Assembly: GCF_014651855.1 (NCBI RefSeq)
Contig: NZ_BMXR01000004.1
Span: forward strand, 325,375 to 389,374
Direction of reading: 5' to 3'
Source of the DNA: Saccharospirillum salsuginis
GTDB taxonomy: Bacteria; Pseudomonadota; Gammaproteobacteria; Pseudomonadales; Natronospirillaceae
Length of the DNA: 64,000 bases
The position numbers and the translations under genes are program-made. Of the stretch, positions 45,804 through 55,832 are shown piece by piece (within the stretch, counting starts at the first letter, position 1; the number at the start of each line of letters is the position of its first letter). Below the pieces are notes generated by a model. The model searched no databases. It was not told the DNA's origin and worked only from the letters and a program-made list of their open reading frames with translations.

Positions 45804-46520
45804 GTGTCCAGTTCAAGTGTACAAGTGATCGACACACAGCCACTTTTCGCGTCCGATAGCCTCCCGACAGGGTTCCACGCCTGCCGTTTCACATTCGGTA
45901 ACCAGCCCATCGTTCAACTGTCGAGCAGCCAACTATCACTCGACTTGCCTGCGTCATTAAACAAGGCAGTTCCCAAACGACAGGCCGAATTCCTGGCCGG
46001 TCGCTACTGCGCACATCGAGCCAGTGAGGCGCTTGGGTATAAGCTGGATGATCTGCCGATCGGGCCGGATCGCGCTCCGATATGGCCGGATTCGCTGGTC
46101 GGGAGCATTACGCACACTGATGGCCTTGCCGCCTGCCTGGTTGGAGCCAAGGATCTGTATCGGGGTTTGGGTCTGGATATGGAGTGGTTTATACCGGAGT
46201 CATCGGTCGATGCGATCCAGAACCTGGTCGTGGTTGATGGAGAACTTGCAGCGCTCAAGAGTCTGGGCCATGAGAGGCTGGCGCTGACCGTGTTGTTTTC
46301 AGCCAAGGAGGCGATTTACAAAGCCATCCACCCCACGGTGGAACGCTATGTGGACTTTAAGGAAGTCAAATGCCAAGCTCTGGAGTCGGATCGGCTGTTG
46401 TTCACAATGGAAGCCCGATTGGCTTCGGAATTACCCGATGTACAAGAATTGACCGTTGAATTCGAACGAACAGACACCTTGATTACGACGTGGTGCAGAC
46501 TTGACCCAGCGGGTCACTGA
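45804..46520 (+). CDS. 4'-phosphopantetheinyl transferase (EntD-type)
   Basis: 238-aa enzyme that loads a phosphopantetheine arm from CoA onto carrier proteins. Motifs: AGRYCAHRASEALG, the substrate loop IGPDRAPIWPDSLVGSITHT, the Mg-binding GLGLDMEW, and the terminal LFSAKEAIYKAIHP. The GTG start keeps the N-terminal FTFGNQP region; the nearest ribosome-like site (AAAGGGA) is distant. No siderophore or polyketide cluster is nearby, so it may serve a remote pathway or stand in for AcpS. Confidence 0.88.
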   Translation: MSSSSVQVIDTQPLFASDSLPTGFHACRFTFGNQPIVQLSSSQLSLDLPASLNKAVPKRQAEFLAGRYCAHRASEALGYKLDDLPIGPDRAPIWPDSLVGSITHTDGLAACLVGAKDLYRGLGLDMEWFIPESSVDAIQNLVVVDGELAALKSLGHERLALTVLFSAKEAIYKAIHPTVERYVDFKEVKCQALESDRLLFTMEARLASELPDVQELTVEFERTDTLITTWCRLDPAGH

Positions 46521-46547
46521 AAGTGTCTTACAAGCAAATACCGTCCA

Positions 46548-47084
46548 TTAATCCAGCGAATGGAAACAGTCCAATTGCCAAACCTGTGTACGAATAGCCT
46601 GTTTGCTGTGTGGCTCATCCCAGGGAGCATATACGCGCATAGCCCGTTTTCCGCCTTTTCCATTGATAGAAACAACCCCTTTCCTTGTTAAGATTTCCCG
46701 ATCGAACAGAAAAACACCGTGTTGGCTTGCATTACAGGTCGCAACCACAAAAAGCTCAATTTCGTCCTCACTGTCAAACGGCGAAATCTCGGACGTCGGG
46801 GTGTCCCTTTTCCAGAGCGTCACGAATTGACCGATCTTCTTCGGAGTGGTTTTAGCTTGTCGAAAGACAGCATCTTTTCCGTCGAGTGTAAAGCGCAACG
46901 CCCCATATTCATGACTTTCATGCTCGATTTTGGGCTCTGCACAAATGACCATCCGGTTGGGTTCGAATAGGTATCGGTTGATATCCAGAAAGGAAACAGG
47001 CACCTCCCCAGGCTTAAGTTCATCCAACCAATTCAAAACAGAATCGGGTTTTCGTACGTGCACCTGCGAACAAAAAATAGTCAC
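46548..47084 (-). CDS. MepB-like domain protein
   Basis: 178 aa. The C-terminal part resembles MepB proteins: EYGALRFTLDGKDAVFRQAK, KKIGQFVTLWKR, and GKRAMRVYAPWDEPHSKQA followed by TQVWQLDCF. MepB is known from a drug-efflux operon in Staphylococcus but has no defined activity. The start is set at a GTG with AAGGA six bases upstream (minus strand). Upstream ATG codons in frame would add an N-terminus unlike the family. Stands alone. Confidence 0.75.
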   Translation of the reverse strand: MTIFCSQVHVRKPDSVLNWLDELKPGEVPVSFLDINRYLFEPNRMVICAEPKIEHESHEYGALRFTLDGKDAVFRQAKTTPKKIGQFVTLWKRDTPTSEISPFDSEDEIELFVVATCNASQHGVFLFDREILTRKGVVSINGKGGKRAMRVYAPWDEPHSKQAIRTQVWQLDCFHSLD

Positions 47085-47280
47085 GGTATTCCTTGTAAGT
47101 GAGTGGGTGGCTGCGGGATGACTGCACTTGATCGAACACTTTGCCATCATTCTTGTCATTCGATGCGGGTTCCCTGTGATCGGTATTTTGGTACAGTGCT
47201 CCAGATAATGGAAGCCTTGCAGACGGCGTACCAGACTTGCCGACTAACGCACTCTTCCCACCCGACTCCTGGAGCCGTAT

Positions 47281-47781
47281 ATGGACATCAAACTGGTCGA
47301 TGCACCGGATATCGATGTTGTTCTCAATTTATTTACCTACTATCTGTACGATATGTCGGAATACACCGGTTGGCCGGTGGACGAATACGGTTGTTACCCG
47401 ACCGAGCCCCAAAGAGAAATGCTGGAGCCCTACTGGCAACGCGACGACCACTACCCTTTCCTGATTCAAGTGGATGGCGGGACCGCCGGGTTTTCTATGC
47501 TGCGCCGGTTCCCGGCGGAACCGGACTGGTACGATGTCGGCCAGTTTTTCGTGTTGCGCAAGTTTAAACAGCTTGGCGTGGGACAGGCGGCATTCGATTT
47601 GTCCGTTTCCCGATTTCCAGGCCAATGGATCACCCGGGTACTGACCAACAACAGTGGTGCGCTGGCTTTCTGGAAAAAGGCGATTCATCGTCGCGCGAAC
47701 GGTCCGATTCAGTTCAGAATCGAAATGGACGACGACTTGGAGATGCATTTCTTCCGTTATTCAATTGATGCCCATTGTTGA
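47281..47781 (+). CDS. GNAT family N-acetyltransferase
   Basis: 166 aa. The GNAT acetyl-CoA site is visible in VGQFFVLRKFKQLGVGQAAFDL (motif A, about residues 81-103) followed by VLTNNSGALAFWKKA. The N-terminal DAPDIDVVLNLFTYYLYDMSEY matches a recognised subgroup. GGAG precedes the ATG. Substrate unknown. Converges with tdk, 5 bp apart. Confidence 0.88.
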   Translation: MDIKLVDAPDIDVVLNLFTYYLYDMSEYTGWPVDEYGCYPTEPQREMLEPYWQRDDHYPFLIQVDGGTAGFSMLRRFPAEPDWYDVGQFFVLRKFKQLGVGQAAFDLSVSRFPGQWITRVLTNNSGALAFWKKAIHRRANGPIQFRIEMDDDLEMHFFRYSIDAHC

Positions 47782-47786
47782 TCCGT

Positions 47787-48362
47787 TTACAGCCCCTCTA
47801 CCGCCTCCTTGTAATGCTTGCGGCACATGGACACGTAGCGTTCGTTGCCGCCAATAACGACCTGATCCCCTTCTTTGATCGCGTTGCCGTATTCATCCAG
47901 CCGGGCCACCATGATGGCCTTGCGGCCGCAATGGCAGACGGTTTTCAGTTCACTCAGCTTGTCCGAAATGGCCAATAGTCGCTCCGAGCCCGGAAAGAGT
48001 TCACCCTGGAAGTCGGTACGGATGCCATAGCACAGCACCGGGACGTCGTAGTCATCGACCAGTTCGGCCAGTTGGTCGACCTGCGTACGGGTCAGAAACT
48101 GGGCTTCGTCGATCAGAATGCAGTCGGTGTTGTCCTTGAAACCCTTGTACCAATCGATCAGGTCGGTGTCCGCGTCGAAGGTGTCGGCGGCCTTTTCCAA
48201 TCCAATGCGGGAGCTGATGCAGCCCTGACCGAAACGGTCGTCGATGCGGGCCGTCAGCAAACGGGCTGTCATGCCGCGCTCGCGGTAGTTGTACTCGGAT
48301 TGCAGCAGTGAGGTCGATTTACCGGCGTTCATTGCTGAGTAGTAAAAATAGAGCTGGGCCAT
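47787..48362 (-). CDS. tdk: Thymidine kinase
   Basis: 191-aa type II thymidine kinase that phosphorylates thymidine to dTMP in nucleotide salvage. The P-loop [12 protein letters not shown] is at residues 6-17, the DEAQFL Walker B near 90, the lasso region LCYGIRTDF near 115, and zinc-site cysteines in VCHCGRKA and MCRKHY. Length is normal. Divergent from xthA across about 80 bp. Confidence 0.96.
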   Translation of the reverse strand: MAQLYFYYSAMNAGKSTSLLQSEYNYRERGMTARLLTARIDDRFGQGCISSRIGLEKAADTFDADTDLIDWYKGFKDNTDCILIDEAQFLTRTQVDQLAELVDDYDVPVLCYGIRTDFQGELFPGSERLLAISDKLSELKTVCHCGRKAIMVARLDEYGNAIKEGDQVVIGGNERYVSMCRKHYKEAVEGL

Positions 48363-48444
48363 GGGCGTTCCTGTTCAAACGGTTTCATATCGGCGGGATG
48401 TTCGGAATAATAGCCGGCAATCACTTCACCGCGAAAGGAATACC

Positions 48445-49269
48445 ATGCGCATAATTTCGTTCAATATCAATGGTGTACGGGCCCGTATGCATCAGTTGAA
48501 GGCCTTGTGCGAGCAAGACCCGGCCATTCTGTGCCTGCAGGAAATCAAGGTTCACGACGATATCTACCCGCACGACGATGTTCGCGAGGCGTGCGGGCTA
48601 GAGTCCGTCACCTGGGGGCAGAAGGGGCATTTCGGCGTGGCGACCTTGGCTCCCCAGGCACTGGAGTCGTTCGACAAGGGCTTCCCGGACGATGGCGAGG
48701 AAGACCACCGCCGCATGCTGATCACCCGGCATCCGCTGGCCGACGGCCGCCAGTTGACGGTGTTGAACGGCTATTTCCCGCAGGGCGAGAACATCAATCA
48801 CGAGAAGAAATGGCCGGCCAAACGGAAGTTTTATGCGGATTTGTTGGCGTGGTTGAACAACAATGCTTCAAAAGACGATCTGCTGGTCATCCTGGGGGAT
48901 TTCAACGTGGCTCCGGTGGACGAGGACATCGGTATCGGCGAGCAGAACAAGAAACGCTGGCTGCGCGAAGGTAAATCCGCCTTCCAACCCGAAGAACGGG
49001 AATGGTTCGAGAAGATCCACGACTGGGGTTTCACCGACAGTTACCGGCATTTGTACCCGAACGTGGACGACCGCTTCAGCTGGTTCGACTACCGCTCCCG
49101 GGGGTTCGAGCGAGACCCGAAGCGCGGGTTGCGGATCGATCACATTTTGGTCAGCGCGCCGCTGGTGCCGTTGATTCAAGACGCCGGGGTCGATTATGAG
49201 ACCCGGGGGATGGAGAAACCCTCGGATCATGCGCCGGTTTGGTTGGATCTGGATTTGGAAATGGCTTGA
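48445..49269 (+). CDS. xthA: Exodeoxyribonuclease III
   Basis: 274-aa AP endonuclease/3'-5' exonuclease of base excision repair. Signature blocks: MRIISFNINGVRAR, CLQEIKVHD, LNGYFPQGENINHEKKW, ILGDFNVAPVDEDIG and the C-terminal RIDHILVSAPL and PSDHAPVWLDLD. AAAGGA precedes the ATG. The frame runs further upstream, but that part overlaps the divergent tdk leader and is not used. Confidence 0.95.
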   Translation: MRIISFNINGVRARMHQLKALCEQDPAILCLQEIKVHDDIYPHDDVREACGLESVTWGQKGHFGVATLAPQALESFDKGFPDDGEEDHRRMLITRHPLADGRQLTVLNGYFPQGENINHEKKWPAKRKFYADLLAWLNNNASKDDLLVILGDFNVAPVDEDIGIGEQNKKRWLREGKSAFQPEEREWFEKIHDWGFTDSYRHLYPNVDDRFSWFDYRSRGFERDPKRGLRIDHILVSAPLVPLIQDAGVDYETRGMEKPSDHAPVWLDLDLEMA

Positions 49270-49342
49270 GTGGTGGGGCCGGATTGCGCCATTGTTTCAA
49301 ATGTCGCTTCCGGCACTGACCGGCGGTTCATTATTCTCCCAT

Positions 49343-49628
49343 GGTGGGCGGTGCCCACCCTACGGGGGCGAGCATCAGTTGTTGGGTTACGCCCTTCGGG
49401 CTAACCCAACCTACTCGATTTGCCGGTTTTTTCTCCTACGGTGAGCGCACCCGCAAGTAGGTTGTATAAGCCGTAGGGTGGGCACGGCCCACCAGGGGAA
49501 CTCAACGAGCCACCGATCCGCACCATTAGTCTGCGATGAGACAATGATTCAATTCGGTGGATACATAACTTCTCGATGGTGGGCGGCCGAGACCGGGATG
49601 CCGGACCAGACGTACCGACCCACCCTAC
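49343..49628. repeat. REP-like repeat array 1
   Basis: The 383-bp gap between xthA and the M16 peptidase gene is filled by short palindromic modules and no gene. They are GGTGGGCGGTGCCCACC (49343), GTTGGGTTACGCCC...AACCCAACCTAC (49381-49414), GGTGGGCACGGCCCACC (49477), and a 53-bp unit starting ATGGTGGGCGGCCGAGACC (49576). The same modules recur around 58.2-58.6 kb. They are the kind of REP element common between genes in Gammaproteobacteria. Confidence 0.85.
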
Positions 49629-49652
49629 ACTTATGTCTTCCTACTGGCGCGA

Positions 49653-52565
49653 TTACAGCGCTTCCACCTTGAACCCCTTACCGCCCAACTCGTCCGCATG
49701 CTTGTGGTCGGTAACAACGGTCTGGGACACCTTATCCGGGTCGAAGTACTGGCAGGCGACGCGGACGACGTCGTCCGGCTTCACGGCCAGCAGGGCTTCG
49801 CGGTAGGCCTTGCGGAAGTCGTCGGTGCGACCGAACAGGCGGTTCTGGAACGCCTGTTTGGCCTCACCGGCGGGCGATCCGGGGCGATCCATGGAGCCGA
49901 CGACGCCGAGGATGGCGGATTCGACCTGGTCGGCCTTGGCGCCTTCGCTGCGGATCCACTCCAGGCTGGCCTTGAAGTCGTCCAGTGTGCCTTCGATGCG
50001 CGGGTCCCGGTAGGAGAAGAAGCGGAAGGTGCCGGTATTGCTGTCGTGGCTGGCGCCACCGCCGTAGGCCCCACCCTGCTCGCGTATGGTGCGGTGCAGG
50101 TAGTTGTCCCGCAGTATGCCGGCCAGCACGGTCAATGGAGCGGAGTCCGCATGCTCGGACAGTACGGTCGGATAGGCCGAGGCGCAAAAATTGACCTGCG
50201 TATTGACGCTCCAGGCCAGTTGCCGGGCGGCCGGGTCGATATCGGCGGTCTGGTCGATCGAGGCCGGTTGGCCGGTGCGCTTGTCCAGGCCGAATTGCTC
50301 GGTCAGTTCGGTCGCCGTCTCCAATTCGGACGGTTCGGCGATCAGCACGGCCTGGGCGCTCTGTTCGGTCACCTTGGCATGCAGATCGCTCAGGCGAGCC
50401 AGCCATTGATCCAAATGCGCGTCTTCCTGCTCGAAATCATTCAGCCAGCCTTTCAGGCGACGAATCGCCGGCAGGCCGCCCATCTCGTAAGTCAGAGCAT
50501 TGGCGCGATTGTGGTGGGCACTGGCGGTCTGCATGGCGAGCATGTGGCCGGAACCGGTGACACTCTGCTGGCGCCGCGCGCTCATTTGCCGGAGCAGATC
50601 GTGGATGCGGCTGCGTTCGTCGAACCGGGGTGAAGTCCAGTGCTGGTGCAGGATCTGCGTCAGCTCGTCCAGGTGGCGCATCAGGGCGCGGCCTGAGAGG
50701 ACCAGATAGCCGGCGACGGTGTTGGCGCTGTTCAGCGGGTTGCGGAACTGACTGTGCAGGCTGACGCTGCCGGTGCGGGCGGCCTGCCATTGCTGCATGC
50801 CGAGGTAGTCGCGCTCGCCGGCGCCGAGTTCGGTCAGCACGGCGGTGTAGATCGGCAACAGGGCCAGTTCATCCGTGGTCAGGTCCGGCAACGGCACGTA
50901 CCACTGCTGGTAAGCCAGGCCATTGGTGCCGGCTTCGTAACGCACGATTGAGCCTTCGGAAACCGGGTGAATCCGTTTGACGTCCGGTTTGACGTCATCC
51001 AGCGTCACCTTGGGCAGCATTTCAATGTCGTCTTCCTGCTCCTGGCGCTCTTTCAGTTTTCGGGCCTGTTCGACGATGGCGGCCTTTTCGTCTTCGTCGA
51101 GCCGGGACTGGATGCGGTCCAGTCGGGCGCGTTCATTGGCTAGCTGGCGGTCGTGCAACTGGTCTTCCGGTCGCAGGGTCAGCCGTACGCGATGGCTGTT
51201 GTCGAGCAACAGGCTGCGCACCAGGTGGGGAATGTAGTTCGGGTCCTTACTGAGCTCGCGCAGTTTCTCGAGCGCGGGGTCGATGTCCAGCGAATCCATT
51301 ACCGAACCGCCATGTGTGGCCGCTCCGATGACGGAGAAGATCAGGTGCATACCGTAGGGCTGGCCATCGCCGGTGATTTCCCGCTGCGAGAGTTCCAACT
51401 GATGCAGCATGGCTTCAATGTCTTCGTACGGCACGCCTTTCTCGGCGACCTCTTCCAGGGTATCGATCACCAGTTGTTCAAAAGCGGCGGCGTGCTCGGG
51501 TTCACTGCCCTCCAAGCCGCAGACGAACATCATCTCGCGGTTGGAGTCGTCCAGGCCGCACATAGGTGACGGGTTGGAGCCGAGCTCGGTGTTTTCCAGT
51601 GCTTTGCGCAGCGGTGATGCGCTGTTGTCGAGCAGGACATCACTGAGCAGGTGGGCTTCCAGCTGGGCGAACAGGTCGGTGGACTCGCCCAGTAACCAGC
51701 CGTGAACATGGTGCGTTTTGCCGCTCAGATCGCCGGGTTCGGCGGCGTAGGCGTCTTCGACTCGCAGAATGCTGTTGAATCGTTTCTCCAGCGCCACTTC
51801 CAGTTTGTGGTCCAGCGCTTCGAAACGGTGCAGCGCCTGGTCGTGGATGCGTTGCTGAATGTCGGCCGCCGGGCGATCGCCGAAGGTGAAGAAGGTGGCG
51901 TTGCTCGGGTGGTAGTGCGTTTTGTAGAAGGCCTTGAGCTGGTCGTAGGTCAGATCGGTGATGGCCTCGGGGTCGCCGCCGCTGTTGAAGTGGTAGGTAT
52001 TGTACGGGAACAGGTGGTGTTTGATGCCCTGGTACAGCTGGCTGACGGGGGAGCTCATCGCGCCTTTCATTTCGTTGAAGACGACGCCTTTGTAGACCAG
52101 CGGTGAGTTCGGGTCGTCCGGCTCGCTGAATTCGAGCCGGTGGCCTTCCTGCAGGAAGTCGAGTTCTTCCAGGTTGGAGAAGAAGACGGCGTCGAGGTAG
52201 ACGGAGAGCAGGTTTTCGTAGTCCTTGGCGTTTTCACTGGCGAAGGGATAGGCGGTCCAGTCGCTGCTGGTCATGGCGTTCATGAAGGTGTTGAGCGAGC
52301 GACGCGTCATCATGAAGAAGGGGTCGCGCACGGGGTAGTTTTCACTGCCACACAGGGCGGTATGCTCGAGGATGTGGGCAACGCCGGTGGAGTCTTTGGG
52401 CATGGTGCGCAGGGTCACCATGAAGACGTTTTCCGGGTTGTCGCTGCTGATGTGGTAGTGGTCCGCTCCGGTGACGCGGTGGCGGTAGTGTTCCAGGGTG
52501 ACATTCAGGGAGTCGACCCGGCGGGATTCGACGACATCGAACGCTTCGTGAGCTTTTACGGTCAT
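49653..52565 (-). CDS. M16 family zinc metallopeptidase (PreP-like)
   Basis: 970 aa, four-domain insulinase-type peptidase of the presequence-protease branch (M16C). It is predicted to degrade unfolded peptides in a closed chamber. The inverted zinc motif HxxEH is HILEH at residues 64-68, with the distal Glu in the following ENLLSVYLDAVFF helix. The family context CGSENYPVRDPFFMM and SDWTAYPFAS is clear. The start is placed at MTVKAHEAF, matching relatives. Upstream in-frame codons to 52625 are possible but add no family sequence. No signal peptide, so cytoplasmic. Confidence 0.93.
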   Translation of the reverse strand: MTVKAHEAFDVVESRRVDSLNVTLEHYRHRVTGADHYHISSDNPENVFMVTLRTMPKDSTGVAHILEHTALCGSENYPVRDPFFMMTRRSLNTFMNAMTSSDWTAYPFASENAKDYENLLSVYLDAVFFSNLEELDFLQEGHRLEFSEPDDPNSPLVYKGVVFNEMKGAMSSPVSQLYQGIKHHLFPYNTYHFNSGGDPEAITDLTYDQLKAFYKTHYHPSNATFFTFGDRPAADIQQRIHDQALHRFEALDHKLEVALEKRFNSILRVEDAYAAEPGDLSGKTHHVHGWLLGESTDLFAQLEAHLLSDVLLDNSASPLRKALENTELGSNPSPMCGLDDSNREMMFVCGLEGSEPEHAAAFEQLVIDTLEEVAEKGVPYEDIEAMLHQLELSQREITGDGQPYGMHLIFSVIGAATHGGSVMDSLDIDPALEKLRELSKDPNYIPHLVRSLLLDNSHRVRLTLRPEDQLHDRQLANERARLDRIQSRLDEDEKAAIVEQARKLKERQEQEDDIEMLPKVTLDDVKPDVKRIHPVSEGSIVRYEAGTNGLAYQQWYVPLPDLTTDELALLPIYTAVLTELGAGERDYLGMQQWQAARTGSVSLHSQFRNPLNSANTVAGYLVLSGRALMRHLDELTQILHQHWTSPRFDERSRIHDLLRQMSARRQQSVTGSGHMLAMQTASAHHNRANALTYEMGGLPAIRRLKGWLNDFEQEDAHLDQWLARLSDLHAKVTEQSAQAVLIAEPSELETATELTEQFGLDKRTGQPASIDQTADIDPAARQLAWSVNTQVNFCASAYPTVLSEHADSAPLTVLAGILRDNYLHRTIREQGGAYGGGASHDSNTGTFRFFSYRDPRIEGTLDDFKASLEWIRSEGAKADQVESAILGVVGSMDRPGSPAGEAKQAFQNRLFGRTDDFRKAYREALLAVKPDDVVRVACQYFDPDKVSQTVVTDHKHADELGGKGFKVEAL

Positions 52566-52921
52566 ACCTTTCCATTCAATCAATCGATTTCCTGTCCATA
52601 ATGGGGTTCTGTCGGGCTCGCGCAAGCCTTATTTACTGTGGAAACCGGGTTTGTTTTTGGTGCCAGAACCCGCACCGGGGGCCGGGTGGTCCTATTCGAG
52701 GTCGCCGTGAACCCATCCATGGGGCTTGACGGCCGCATCCCTGCGGCCCACATCCTCGTATAGGACCACCCGGCCCCCGGCGCTTGCCATACCGAAAATC
52801 GGGTATAAGCGGCTGTTAATTGAGGATTGAATGGGGAATCCGGCACTGAACGCTTTCATGCATTGTCAGATTCCGTAGAATACGCGACCTTTTCCGGGAA
52901 GTGAGGTAGAAAGAGGGCGTT
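52566..52921. other. Divergent region between the M16 peptidase gene and rapA
   Basis: About 355 bp holding the leaders of both genes and, in the middle, copy A of the variable-arm repeat family (annotated separately). No gene is supported here. Confidence 0.6.
52675..52780 (-). repeat. Variable-arm inverted repeat element, copy A
   Basis: A 52-bp core (52702-52753) flanked by 27-bp arms that are inverted copies of each other with one mismatch; the outer 21 bp pair perfectly. Inside the core GGCCGCA and TGCGGCC form a hairpin. The core matches copies B, C and D, read here on the opposite strand from B and C. The arms do not match those of the other copies beyond a loose GGGT...TAT...GG pattern. 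Confidence 0.9.
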
Positions 52922-55579
52922 ATGGCAGAATTCGTACAAGGTCAGCGCTGGCTGGCGGACGGGGAACCGGAACTGGGGTTGGGCATGGTGCAAGGCATCA
53001 GTGGCCGTACAGTGACCCTGTATTTTCCCGCCTCGGATGCGGAACGCTGCTACGCTCTGGAACAGCCGCCGCTGACGCGGATCCGCTTTGAGGCGGGCGA
53101 GACCATCGATCGCCGCGATAAGCCCAAAGAGGATGTGGCCAAGGTTCATGAACTGAACGGTCTGCTGGTGTATGAAACAACCGGCGGCGAGATGGTGCCC
53201 GAGACGGAGTTGGGCGATAAGATGGCGCGCAACAGTCCGTTGACACGGTTGATGACCGGTCAGACGGATCACCCGAACTGGTTTGCTTTCCGGTCGCAGT
53301 TGAACGAGGGCAATCAGCGCATCTGGAATACCCACCTGAACGGTTTGCTCGGTACACGCTCCTCTCTGTTGCCGCATCAGTTGTATGTGGCGAAGCAGGC
53401 GACCGAGCACACTCGGGTACGCGCCCTGCTCTCCGATGAGGTCGGTCTGGGTAAGACGATCGAGGCCGGGTTGATCATCAACCGCCTGCGCCAGCAGGGC
53501 CGCGCGAGCCGAGTGCTGATCGCGGTGCCGGATGCGCTGCAGGCGCAGTGGCTGGTCGAGCTGGTGCGGCGTTTTTCGATTCATTGCGAGTTTTATCAGT
53601 CCGACGATCACGATTTCGGTCTCGGCCAGGTGCATCTGATTCCGCATACGCTGTTGAATAACGCGGAAGAGATGCAGTGGGTTACGGCGCAGGATTGGGA
53701 CATGCTGGTGGTCGATGAAGCCCATCACTTGTCGTTGCGCGAGCCGGCGGAGGATGAGACGACGTCCTGGATCGCGATGGCCAGGAAGCTGCCGCATCTG
53801 TTGTTGTTAACGGCGACGCCGGAACAACTGGGCCACGAAGCCCATTTCGAACGGTTGCAGCTCCTTGACGCATCGCGCTTCACCAGTTTTGAGAATTACC
53901 AGGCCGATGAGCGTCAGTTCCGTGACCTGTCCGATCTTGCGGTCGCGTTGTACAAGGATCAGGTGGACGATTCCGTTCTGGCCGAACTGAAAGCGCTCGG
54001 CATCGAGTGGCACAATGACACAACCCGTGCGCTGAACGAGGTACTCGACCGTCATGGCACCGGTCGCACGGTCTACCGCAACACCCGGCGCGCGGTGGCC
54101 GGTTTCTATCCGCGCGAGGTGGAAGCCCACCCGGCCGCTGATGATGCCGAGCGCCTCGCCTGGCTGGTGGATTGGGTAAAGACGCATCGCGACGAAAAAG
54201 TGCTGCTGATCACCCAGACGGCGGAAACCGCCCAGGAATTGGCCCACTCGCTCTGGCACGGCAACGGCATCGAGGCGACGGCGTTCCACGAGGGCCTGAA
54301 CCTGATCGAGCGCGACCGGGCCGCCGCCCATTTCGCGAGCCAGGAGGAAGGCGCCCAGATCCTGGTGTGTTCCGAGATCGGCGGTGAGGGCCGTAACTTC
54401 CAGTTCTGTCACCATCTGGTGCTGTGGGACCTGCCAGATCACCCGGACGTGCTGGAACAGCGCATCGGCCGTTTGGACCGCATTGGCCAGACGCAGACGA
54501 TTCACATCCACCTGCCCTATCTCCGGGACTCTCAGGATGAACTGCGTTTTCGCTGGTATCACGAGGTACTCGCTTGCGTCGAACACTTGCAGCCGGCCGC
54601 CGGCGCCATTCACGAACAGTACGCGGAGGCCTGGCACGCCACGCCGGACGATGCCGAGTTGACCGGTAAAATCCGCGACGAGCTGAACCGACTGAATGAA
54701 GAACTGGAGAACGGCCGGGACGTTATGCTGGAGTTGAATTCCTGCCGCCAGCCGGACGCCAACAACCTCCGTTCCCGCATCGAGGAGCTGGAAGAACACA
54801 GTGCCTACGGTGTGATCGAATTGGCCGCGGACCTGCTGAATCTTCACTTCGAGCCGCTGAATGAGGGCGTTTACGAGCTGATTCCGTCGGACAACATGTT
54901 GATCCCGACCATTCCGGGCATTCCCGAAGGCGGCACGGTGATCTGCTTCGATCGCGACACCGCCCTCGCCCGCGAAGACGTTTTGTTTGTCTCCTGGGAG
55001 CATCCGTTGATTGTCGGCCTGCTCGACATCCTGAACAGCTCCGAACTCGGACAGGCGAGCGTCGCCCTGCTTGAGACCCAACAAGTGCCGGCCGGCCAGG
55101 TTCTGCTCGAGGTGCAATGGAAATTCGCCATTCCGGCTCGTACCGCTCACGCATTGCGCCCACACATCAACAACGGCCTGCTGCGTACCCTCACGCTGGA
55201 AGGTGGCACTACCGACCTGTCCGAAGCGCTCAGTGAGTCGGCCCTGGAACCGCAGATCAAGACGCTGCCGATCAAGACGGTTCGCAAGCTGATCCAGGGG
55301 GCCAAGGACCGCATCCCGCCGATCTACGAGACCGGCCTCGGACACGCCCAGAAGCAGTTCGACCAGGAACTGGAGCGGGCCCGTCAGGCTCACATTCAGG
55401 CCAATGAGGCCCGGATCGAGCGATTGCGCTACCTCGCCACGGTCAACCCCATGGTGAACGAACAGGATGTGATGAAAGCCGAAATGCAGGCCGAGATGCA
55501 GGAAACGGCCTGGGACGATGTCGAGCTTCAGCCGGTTGGGGTCAGAATGATCCTGTGCGCGCCTCCGGGAAGTGTCTGA
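52922..55579 (+). CDS. rapA: RNA polymerase-associated protein RapA
   Basis: 885-aa SWI2/SNF2 ATPase that recycles stalled RNA polymerase. N-terminal Tudor-like domains (MAEFVQGQRWLADGEPELGLG..., to about 110) precede the motor: Walker A LSDEVGLGKTIEAGLI near 170 and DEAH in VVDEAHHLSL near 264. The helicase C half contains VCSEIGGEGRNFQFCHHLVLWDLP and EQRIGRLDRIGQ. The RapA-specific C-terminus runs to the end. At 885 residues it is shorter than E. coli RapA (968), with no break in the frame. Confidence 0.95.
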   Translation: MAEFVQGQRWLADGEPELGLGMVQGISGRTVTLYFPASDAERCYALEQPPLTRIRFEAGETIDRRDKPKEDVAKVHELNGLLVYETTGGEMVPETELGDKMARNSPLTRLMTGQTDHPNWFAFRSQLNEGNQRIWNTHLNGLLGTRSSLLPHQLYVAKQATEHTRVRALLSDEVGLGKTIEAGLIINRLRQQGRASRVLIAVPDALQAQWLVELVRRFSIHCEFYQSDDHDFGLGQVHLIPHTLLNNAEEMQWVTAQDWDMLVVDEAHHLSLREPAEDETTSWIAMARKLPHLLLLTATPEQLGHEAHFERLQLLDASRFTSFENYQADERQFRDLSDLAVALYKDQVDDSVLAELKALGIEWHNDTTRALNEVLDRHGTGRTVYRNTRRAVAGFYPREVEAHPAADDAERLAWLVDWVKTHRDEKVLLITQTAETAQELAHSLWHGNGIEATAFHEGLNLIERDRAAAHFASQEEGAQILVCSEIGGEGRNFQFCHHLVLWDLPDHPDVLEQRIGRLDRIGQTQTIHIHLPYLRDSQDELRFRWYHEVLACVEHLQPAAGAIHEQYAEAWHATPDDAELTGKIRDELNRLNEELENGRDVMLELNSCRQPDANNLRSRIEELEEHSAYGVIELAADLLNLHFEPLNEGVYELIPSDNMLIPTIPGIPEGGTVICFDRDTALAREDVLFVSWEHPLIVGLLDILNSSELGQASVALLETQQVPAGQVLLEVQWKFAIPARTAHALRPHINNGLLRTLTLEGGTTDLSEALSESALEPQIKTLPIKTVRKLIQGAKDRIPPIYETGLGHAQKQFDQELERARQAHIQANEARIERLRYLATVNPMVNEQDVMKAEMQAEMQETAWDDVELQPVGVRMILCAPPGSV

Positions 55580-55780
55580 GACCAGCCTGCGGATCGGAAT
55601 GGATCCGACACATCGGGCAATGGCGTTGTCTGCCGGATGTCTTTCGTGCCACTGGATCAACCATTGGCTGATTGGCGTCCATGGCAGATAACGCTGTCGC
55701 TCTTCTGCCCAACAAACCCGACGGCCCCTTTACTTCGGTATTACACAAAATTTGACAACCCGGAGACTGGCGAGGCAGGC

Positions 55781-55792
55781 GAAACTGGTTTA
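55781..55792. promoter_or_regulatory. Possible PsrA-type site upstream of the enoyl-CoA hydratase gene
   Basis: GAAACTGGTTTA contains AAAC-N2-GTTT, a spacing reported for PsrA operators, about 40 bases upstream of the hydratase start. Weaker than the site upstream of psrA itself, so only suggestive. Confidence 0.4.
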
Positions 55793-55832
55793 GGGTGAAG
55801 TGACCTTCGATACACTCAAAAAGAAGAACAAT

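Noticed and set aside
49343..49628. CRISPR array interpretation of the repeats after xthA
   Set aside because: Modules are palindromic, unequal in length and irregularly spaced, and no cas gene is present.
53807..55660. 617-codon minus-strand open frame over rapA
   Set aside because: Antisense of rapA without motifs or start signal.
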